Below are positions 1 to 5,274 of a stretch of DNA of 11,433 bases, piece after piece. How positions within the stretch are numbered: the first letter of the stretch is position 1; each line of letters starts with the position of its first letter. A program made the position numbers and the translations under genes. Source of the DNA: an uncultured Oceanospirillaceae bacterium (GTDB lineage Bacteria > Pseudomonadota > Gammaproteobacteria > Pseudomonadales > Balneatricaceae); assembly GCA_946221045.1 (NCBI GenBank), contig CAMIIY010000030.1, forward strand, positions 1 through 11,433, given 5' to 3'. The notes beneath the pieces were generated by a model. That model saw nothing but the letters and a program-made list of their open reading frames with translations, was not told the DNA's origin and searched no databases.

Positions 1-74
1 CTCTGCTGCGCAGCCCGCAGGGGACGTAACGCCCAAAGGCGGTACGGATCCATCCTCCTACCCCAGCCAATTTT
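1..74. repeat. Structured intergenic repeat, copy 1
   Basis: Bases 1-55 are identical to 177-231. Similarity continues, with one substitution (56), a 3-bp indel and a shared CAGCCAATTTT block, to about 74. The unit contains a perfect 10-bp palindrome (GCTGCGCAGC, 5-14) and a second stem at 25-33/38-46 (CGTAACGCC, loop CAAA, GGCGGTACG; one A-G mismatch). Both are features of REP-like or small non-autonomous interspersed elements. The copy begins at the first base of the window, so its true left boundary is unknown. No coding potential is supported: the short frames through it are low-complexity Arg/Cys readings of the repeat itself. Confidence 0.8.
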
Positions 75-143
75 CCGACACCCCAACACGCCGCAATACT
101 TAACACAGCTCCATAGTTTGTCTGGATGAGAACCGGTGGAGGT

Positions 144-169
144 TCGACACATTGCATCGCAATGTGCGA
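144..169. other. Stem-loop between the two repeat copies
   Basis: CACATTGC (148-155) and GCAATGTG (159-166) form a perfect 8-bp stem around the loop ATC. The stem extends by TCG (144-146) pairing with CGA (167-169) across one bulged A (147), for 11 bp in total. It ends 7 bases before repeat copy 2 and may belong to a larger composite element with it. Neither side has a T tract, so it is not a typical intrinsic terminator. Confidence 0.55.
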
Positions 170-176
170 CAAGCAG

Positions 177-247
177 CTCTGCTGCGCAGCCCGCAGGGGA
201 CGTAACGCCCAAAGGCGGTACGGATCCATCCCCCTGCAGCCAATTTT
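177..247. repeat. Structured intergenic repeat, copy 2
   Basis: This is the second copy of the element at 1-74, in direct orientation with a 176-bp offset. It keeps the same palindrome (181-190) and the same imperfect stem-loop (201-209/214-222). The 55-bp perfect identity contrasts with the unrelated sequence at 75-176 and after 250, so this is a discrete repeated module and not a recent duplication of the whole stretch. It lies about 255 bp upstream of the fimX-like start codon. A role in transcription termination or mRNA stability is possible but not shown. Confidence 0.8.
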
Positions 248-502
248 TTGTCACTCAAAAACATACCTTTTTTCATGGGCGCCCCGGACAGAAGCACCTG
301 TACTGAGCGTCAAATAGCAATCCAGCATTACCGCTAACATATTGAATTCAGCCGATAAGCGTTTTTTTTCATTATCAAGGACAGTTACGTCAGAACGGAT
401 ATACTGATATAAAGGCATAACGCTCTGTAGAAAAACAATTCTAAAAAAGCTGCACAATAGAGTGAACTGTTGTGCCAAACTGACTGCAGGAGTTTGCTGT
501 AA
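248..502 (+). promoter_or_regulatory. AT-rich leader and candidate promoter of the fimX-like gene
   Basis: No gene is supported in this stretch. The best sigma70-like match is AGGACA (378-383) and TATACT (400-405) with a 16-bp spacer; the -10 is good and the -35 only partial. A 6-bp inverted repeat, GCACAA (452-457) and TTGTGC (470-475), lies in the predicted untranslated leader. The ribosome binding site is CAGGAG (487-492), 10 bases before the ATG at 503. The promoter is a visual match only. Confidence 0.35.
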
Positions 503-2638
503 ATGTCATCTGCACTGTTTGAAGCCAATCAACAACTGCAACAGTTCAGCGCCAGCGCCCGCCGTGGCCAGCGACTGAACAAAGATATCCAGATTCTGTT
601 TCTGGGCATTCCCACTGAGCGCTCTGCGCACTTTCTGAACCTGATGCGTTCCGTCAGACTCTCACCACGTGGCCGTGACATTTCCAGCCTGGATGAGCTG
701 AACACAGCCCTAAGCGAACGCTCCTGGGATCTGCTGCTTCTGGATGAGATTCATTCAGCCATCGACTTTGAAGAGCTGCAGCATACACTGCGCCAGCGCA
801 ACCGGGATATTCCGATTATCAAAACCATTGCCAGCATGGACCCGACCGCATTGGCTGATGCGCTGGATCAGGATGCCGATTGTGTCATACCGCAGGACAA
901 TGATTGTCTTGCACTTAATCTGATTCAGCGCGAATTGCAGTACCTGCAGACCCGCAAACAGTTGCGCAAAACCCAGGCCGACCTGAGCGATTGCGAGGAG
1001 CACCTGCGTCAATTGGTCAGCGACTCCTCACTGCCCATGCTGCTCTGCCGAGAGGGCAAGATTTTCTCTGTTAATAACGGGCTGCTGGATTTTTTAGGGT
1101 ATGCCGAAGCAGGTGAGCTGGAAGGCGCAAACTTCAACAGCGTAATCGGCAAAGGCAACCGCCGCGACTTCTCAACACTGCTACGTAATTTTGAAAGCAG
1201 TGATGGCTTTGAGTACTGTATCAATCTGCCCGTAGTCAGAGCCGATCAGTCTGAACTTAATTGCCGCATTGTGCTGAAAAAAATGCGCCTGCAGGACCAG
1301 CTCACACTGCAGGCAACCCTGTATGCCAAAAATATTCTGACCGAGAATATTCTGCACGAAGGCATCGATTATCTGTCCGGACTATACAACCGGAACTACC
1401 TCAATAAAGAACTGAGTTATGTGATTCATAAGGCACTGGATGGTGGTCATGACTGTAACCTGCTGTATATCTGTCTTGATAACTACCATGAGGCTGAAAA
1501 CACCCATGGGGAAGAGACAGCCGAGCAACTGATACGCAACACAGCTCAGCTGTTGCAGAAACAGATCAACCGGGTACACCTGATCGCCAGAGCCGAAGAG
1601 GATGCCTTTGCACTGATCTATTTTGATTCCAGTACCGAAAAATCCCTGCAACTGGCCAAAAAATTACGACGCGAAATACGCCGCATCGAAACTGAAACCA
1701 ATGACGGCGTGCTAAACACCAGTTGCTCCATCAGTGTCACCCCGATCAACGATAATACGCCCGGCAGAGATGAGGTGCTGCAGCAAGCCGATGAGCATGC
1801 GCGCCAACTAAACCAGACCAAAAAAAGCGACGGTGTTGGCCTGGTGGCGCAGCGGCTGGAAAAAGCCAACCAGAGCAATGATACCCTGACCCGCAAACTC
1901 TGGATTCTGGTCAGGGAAAGCAGTCTGCAGCTCATGTTCCAGCCAATTGTGGAGATGAACACCACGCCAAGTGGAATACAGTATTATGAAGTCCTGCTGC
2001 GGTTTGTGGATGGGCGCAACAAAGCGCTCTCTCCCAGCGGCCTGATGCAGCGAATCACTGATCCCGAATTAAAAATCGCCATCGACCGCTGGGTAATCGA
2101 ACACAGCCTGATGGCCTTAAAAGAAACCGGTGCCAGCAGTCAGAAACGCCTGGCGATCAGCCTTGCACACCGCACCATGCTGCATCCGGAAACACTGGTC
2201 TGGCTGGCTGAACGCCTGCGCGAATACAAGCTCAGTGCCAATAACCTGATTTTTCAGATCAGCGAAACCGATGTCGGTCTGGACCTTGAGGCCATTCGCA
2301 TCTTCACCCAGGAGCTGACAAACATGAACTGCCAGGTGTGCATCAAACACTTTGGCAGCGCACCCAATTCCAGTGAAATTCTGAAACGGGTCAAATCACA
2401 TTTTGTGAAGCTGGATGGTTCCTATATCCGGGATCTGCAGGAAAACTCCAGTTTTGATAACAGCTTTAAAAACACCGTCAAAAAACTCAAGTCACAGGAA
2501 AAAAAGGTCATCGCACCGATGGTGGAAGACACTCAGGTGATGTGCAAACTATGGAAAGCCGGGGTCGACTTTATTCAGGGCTATTACCTGCAGCCCCCTC
2601 AGGAAACCATGGAGTATGATTTCTTCGAGGGGCACTAA
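503..2638 (+). CDS. fimX: FimX-like degenerate GGDEF-EAL c-di-GMP receptor protein
   Basis: This 711-residue cytoplasmic protein has the FimX order: a receiver-like domain (about 28-148), PAS (about 166-275), GGDEF (about 280-450) and EAL (about 460-700), with no membrane segment. Each module is altered. The receiver keeps an Asp (D81) but has no acidic pair after strand 1 and has Gln (about 131) at the usual Lys. The GGDEF signature reads EEDAF (365-369). EAL reads EVL (496-498), the DDFG metal motif reads KHFG (615-618), and the usual Asn of the VNLS-type motif is absent (AISLA, 551-555). It is therefore probably neither a cyclase nor a phosphodiesterase. R500, VKLDGS (635-640) and QGY near 692 remain, as expected for a c-di-GMP-binding EAL fold. 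Pseudomonas FimX, about 690 residues, also carries EVL; it binds c-di-GMP and promotes type IV pilus assembly and twitching. The adjacent serB supports this assignment. The start is backed by CAGGAG 10 bases upstream. Confidence 0.85.
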   Translation: MSSALFEANQQLQQFSASARRGQRLNKDIQILFLGIPTERSAHFLNLMRSVRLSPRGRDISSLDELNTALSERSWDLLLLDEIHSAIDFEELQHTLRQRNRDIPIIKTIASMDPTALADALDQDADCVIPQDNDCLALNLIQRELQYLQTRKQLRKTQADLSDCEEHLRQLVSDSSLPMLLCREGKIFSVNNGLLDFLGYAEAGELEGANFNSVIGKGNRRDFSTLLRNFESSDGFEYCINLPVVRADQSELNCRIVLKKMRLQDQLTLQATLYAKNILTENILHEGIDYLSGLYNRNYLNKELSYVIHKALDGGHDCNLLYICLDNYHEAENTHGEETAEQLIRNTAQLLQKQINRVHLIARAEEDAFALIYFDSSTEKSLQLAKKLRREIRRIETETNDGVLNTSCSISVTPINDNTPGRDEVLQQADEHARQLNQTKKSDGVGLVAQRLEKANQSNDTLTRKLWILVRESSLQLMFQPIVEMNTTPSGIQYYEVLLRFVDGRNKALSPSGLMQRITDPELKIAIDRWVIEHSLMALKETGASSQKRLAISLAHRTMLHPETLVWLAERLREYKLSANNLIFQISETDVGLDLEAIRIFTQELTNMNCQVCIKHFGSAPNSSEILKRVKSHFVKLDGSYIRDLQENSSFDNSFKNTVKKLKSQEKKVIAPMVEDTQVMCKLWKAGVDFIQGYYLQPPQETMEYDFFEGH

Positions 2639-2644
2639 AGCAGC

Positions 2645-3868
2645 TCAGGCCTCACCTTCCAGCGTATCCCGGTCCCGGAAGCCAATCAGATAAAGAATAC
2701 CATCCAGGCCCAGGGTACTGATGGATTGCTTGGCACTCTGGCGGACCAGTGGCTTGGCTCTGAAGGCAATCCCTAAACCGGCAATGGACAGCATCGGCAG
2801 ATCATTCGCGCCATCACCAACCGCAATGGTCTGCTCCAGACGAATGCCCTCTTTATCAGCAATGCTACGTAAAAGCTCAGCCTTACGCTCACCATTGACG
2901 ATAGTGCCCTTCACTTCACCGGTTACCTTACCGTCCACAACATCCAGCTCATTGGCGTAGACATAGTCAAAACCCAGGCGTTTTTTCAGGCGCTCGGCAA
3001 AATAGGTAAAACCACCCGAGAGAATCGCCGTTTTGAAACCCAGTGCTTTCAGGTTGGCGACTAACTGCTCAGCACCCTCGGTCATCGGCAGGCGCTCGGC
3101 AATGGCCTCCAGCACACTGATATCCAAACCTTTAAGCAAAGCCATGCGACGGCGGAAGCTTTCATTGAAATCGATCTCGCCCCGCATTGCCGCCTCAGTA
3201 ATTTCAGCCACCTGCTCGCCAACACCTGCTTCCTTGGCAAGCTCATCAATCACCTCAGCTTCAATCAGGGTAGAGTCCATATCAAATACCACCAGGCGAC
3301 GGTTACGCCGGTAGATATTGTCTTCCTGAAAAGCGATATCCACGTCCAGATCACTGGCCGCTTTCAAAAACTCTGCCCGTAACGCTGCTGTATCCCTTGG
3401 GGCACCGCGCACAGAAAACTCGACACAGGCTTTGCTCTGACTTGGCCGGTCATCCAGACTGACACGACCGGAAAGACGGCTGATATTATCAATATTTAAA
3501 CCATGATCAGCCGCAATACAGGTCACCGCAGCAATATGATGTGCGCTCAGTTTGCGGGAGAGTAACGTGATGATATGGCGCGACTTGCCCTGTCCTTCAA
3601 CCCAATGCGCGTAACTGTCCGCTTCAATGGGTTGAAAACGGATATTCATGTTCAGTTCGTGGGCCTTAAACAATACATCCCGTAACATCGGTGATGATTC
3701 TGCCTGGTGCGTCACTTCAACCAGAATACCCAGTGAAAGGGTGTTATGAATCACCGCCTGGCCAATATCCAGAATATTCAGATGATACTCCGCCAGAATA
3801 CGCGTCATAGCAGAGGTAACACCCGGTTTGTCTTCACCGGAGATGGTAAGCAGAATAATCTCTTTCAT
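2645..3868 (-). CDS. serB: Phosphoserine phosphatase SerB with tandem ACT domains
   Basis: SerB hydrolyses O-phosphoserine to serine, the last step of serine biosynthesis. The 407-residue form starts at the ATG at 3866-3868, giving MKEIILLTISGED, the usual N-terminus. ACT-like domains occupy about 1-80 and 95-180, followed by a HAD hydrolase domain from about 190. HAD motif I is FDMDST, with D196 as the expected phosphorylated nucleophile and D198 as the acid/base. Motif II is SGGFT (about 284-288). Motif III is GDGANDLPML, with D352 and D356. All catalytic residues are present. An in-frame ATG at 3928 would add 20 residues but lies upstream of a strong -10 element at 3900-3905, so I reject it. 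The Shine-Dalgarno is weak (GGGA about 9 bases upstream). The gene is convergent with the fimX-like gene (6 bp between stop codons) and divergent from the DedA-PAP2 gene. Confidence 0.95.
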   Translation of the reverse strand: MKEIILLTISGEDKPGVTSAMTRILAEYHLNILDIGQAVIHNTLSLGILVEVTHQAESSPMLRDVLFKAHELNMNIRFQPIEADSYAHWVEGQGKSRHIITLLSRKLSAHHIAAVTCIAADHGLNIDNISRLSGRVSLDDRPSQSKACVEFSVRGAPRDTAALRAEFLKAASDLDVDIAFQEDNIYRRNRRLVVFDMDSTLIEAEVIDELAKEAGVGEQVAEITEAAMRGEIDFNESFRRRMALLKGLDISVLEAIAERLPMTEGAEQLVANLKALGFKTAILSGGFTYFAERLKKRLGFDYVYANELDVVDGKVTGEVKGTIVNGERKAELLRSIADKEGIRLEQTIAVGDGANDLPMLSIAGLGIAFRAKPLVRQSAKQSISTLGLDGILYLIGFRDRDTLEGEA

Positions 3869-3899
3869 AGGGGATTCCCGCAGGCAGGTAACGGCGGCG

Positions 3900-3908
3900 A
3901 TTATAACA
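3900..3908 (-). promoter_or_regulatory. Extended -10 promoter of serB
   Basis: Read on the minus strand, 3908-3900 is TGTTATAAT: a perfect TATAAT preceded by the extended -10 TGn motif. The 17-bp-spaced -35 position (3923-3928) reads ATGCTG, a poor match, as is typical where an extended -10 compensates. Transcription would begin near 3893, about 25 bases upstream of the serB ATG at 3868. This supports that start over the ATG at 3928. Confidence 0.6.
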
Positions 3909-3929
3909 AAGCCCACCCGTATCAGCATG

Positions 3930-3935
3930 TATAAT
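3930..3935 (+). promoter_or_regulatory. -10 element of the DedA-PAP2 gene
   Basis: A perfect TATAAT lies on the plus strand, with no good -35 at 17 bp (3907-3912, CAAAGC). It predicts a transcript start near 3942, about 25 bases before the TTG start at 3967. It faces away from the serB -10, and the two promoter footprints overlap. Confidence 0.45.
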
Positions 3936-3966
3936 CAGGGTAATCACAGCTTTCGGACATAAGGTT

Positions 3967-5274
3967 TTGATCGAGAGTTTACTAATCACTGCCAGCCAGC
4001 CAACCACCTTACTGCTGTTGGTTGCACTGATCGCCATGCTCGAGTCCCTGGCCTTTGTTGGCCTGCTGATTCCAGGCATTGCCTTGTTGCTCGGGAGCGC
4101 AGCCCTGGCCGGTCAGCAACAAGTAGCGATTCACGCATTGCTACTGGCCGGTTTTCTCGGTGCATGCGCCGGTGATCTGGTCAGCTTTTTTCTGGGCCGT
4201 TATGCCGCCCCAAAACTGCTTCAGACAGGATTCTTTCAGCAACACGCCAACTGGCTGCAACGCAGCCATCACTTCTTTCAACATTACGGCTGGATGAGTG
4301 TTTTTATAGGTCGGTTTATCGGACCCGTACGTCCCGTCTTGCCTTTTATTGCGGGCATGTCAGGCATGCCAAAGACAACCTATATCAGCATCAGTCTGTT
4401 GGCAGGGTTAGCCTGGGCGCCGTTTTATCTGTTGCCCGGTTACCTGCTGGGTTATGGCAGCCACTGGTTGCCGGAGCTGAAGGCAGAGCTGTCTACCCTA
4501 TTGAGCCTGACACTGTTTGCCCTGCTGGTCCTTCTTTTCAGTCATCATGGCCTACCGACCGGAGGCTGGCTTGGACGCTGGACAAGCGACAGGAACAAAA
4601 CACTGGAACCTGATCCGCGTGAACATTGCGTGCTCTACGGGTTAGGTTTTCTGGCCTGCCTGTTCCTGCTCAAACACCCATGGGTGATGCAGTGGAATGC
4701 AGACCTGAGCAGCCTGTTATTCACCCGAGAAAGTCCGGCAAACGTTTACTGGTTGTGGCTGACACATCTGGCTGACCCTCTGTTTGCGCTGGTCACCATT
4801 TTATTGCTTGGCAACTGGACGGAGCGGGCCCGTATCAGCAACAGCGCTCTCATGGCGGTACTGCTGTTCAGCGTCATTTTCATCTGCCAACTGATTAAAT
4901 GGATCGTAGCTGAGCCAAGACCCGAGAGCAGCGGTTTAGCGAGCTTTAGTTTTCCCAGTAGCCATGCGGCTATCGCTGCATATCTCTGGGGTGTAATCTC
5001 ATTTCATGCGCGTTACACCCATGCCGGGATACAACATCGCTGGATACACTGGCTCGGCTTAAGTCTGATTGTACTGATTGCACTGAGTCGGGTTGCGTTG
5101 GGCTATCACTGGCCGCTGGACGTCATCGCCGGGGTTCTGACAGGGGCTACCGGCACAGCACTGTATCGTTGGTTCTGCCGCGATTTACCCGCGTGTCGGC
5201 AGGGTTCAGTCTGGCTTTGGGTTATTGCGGTCTGGATACTGGGTTACCCCAGCATCCGGGTGTGGCTTACTTAG
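3967..5274 (+). CDS. DedA-family / PAP2 phosphatase fusion membrane protein
   Basis: This is a 435-residue multi-spanning inner-membrane protein with two family modules. Residues 1 to about 190 are DedA (SNARE-associated/VTT): the conserved acidic E26 (MLESLAFVGLLIPG), D70 (GDLVSFFLGRY), and the R116/R122 block GRFIGPVRPVLPFIAG. Residues about 220-405 are PAP2, with all three signatures: K311 and R318-P319 (KWIVAEPRP), PSSH (330-333), and SRVALGYHWPLDV with R375, H381 and D385. DedA proteins include undecaprenyl-phosphate and phospholipid translocases, and PAP2 membrane enzymes dephosphorylate lipid pyrophosphates or phosphatidate. The fusion could couple dephosphorylation of a carrier lipid to its flipping; that is inference. 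Some relatives carry a further C-terminal LssY-like domain, absent here. The start is a TTG with AAGG only 2 bases upstream, so it is the least certain point. No other in-frame start before E26 fits better. The 3' end overlaps rnr by 8 bp on the opposite strand. Confidence 0.9.
   Translation: MIESLLITASQPTTLLLLVALIAMLESLAFVGLLIPGIALLLGSAALAGQQQVAIHALLLAGFLGACAGDLVSFFLGRYAAPKLLQTGFFQQHANWLQRSHHFFQHYGWMSVFIGRFIGPVRPVLPFIAGMSGMPKTTYISISLLAGLAWAPFYLLPGYLLGYGSHWLPELKAELSTLLSLTLFALLVLLFSHHGLPTGGWLGRWTSDRNKTLEPDPREHCVLYGLGFLACLFLLKHPWVMQWNADLSSLLFTRESPANVYWLWLTHLADPLFALVTILLLGNWTERARISNSALMAVLLFSVIFICQLIKWIVAEPRPESSGLASFSFPSSHAAIAAYLWGVISFHARYTHAGIQHRWIHWLGLSLIVLIALSRVALGYHWPLDVIAGVLTGATGTALYRWFCRDLPACRQGSVWLWVIAVWILGYPSIRVWLT

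Noticed and set aside
1..250. CRISPR array
   Set aside because: Only two repeat copies, with a 55+ bp core and a roughly 100-bp spacer, and no cas genes. The dimensions do not fit CRISPR.
100..478. Small reading frames on both strands in the left intergenic region
   Set aside because: They run through the repeat and its hairpins, have Arg/Cys-rich compositions typical of reading GC-rich repeats, and lack ribosome binding sites and recognisable motifs.
465..495. Sigma54 promoter before the fimX-like gene
   Set aside because: A TGGCAC-like string occurs only on the opposite strand and lacks a proper -12 element (TTCAC instead of TTGCA).
3869..3928. N-terminal extension of SerB to the ATG at 3928
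   Set aside because: The added 20 residues do not fit the family N-terminus, and the start lies upstream of the strong extended -10 at 3900-3908.
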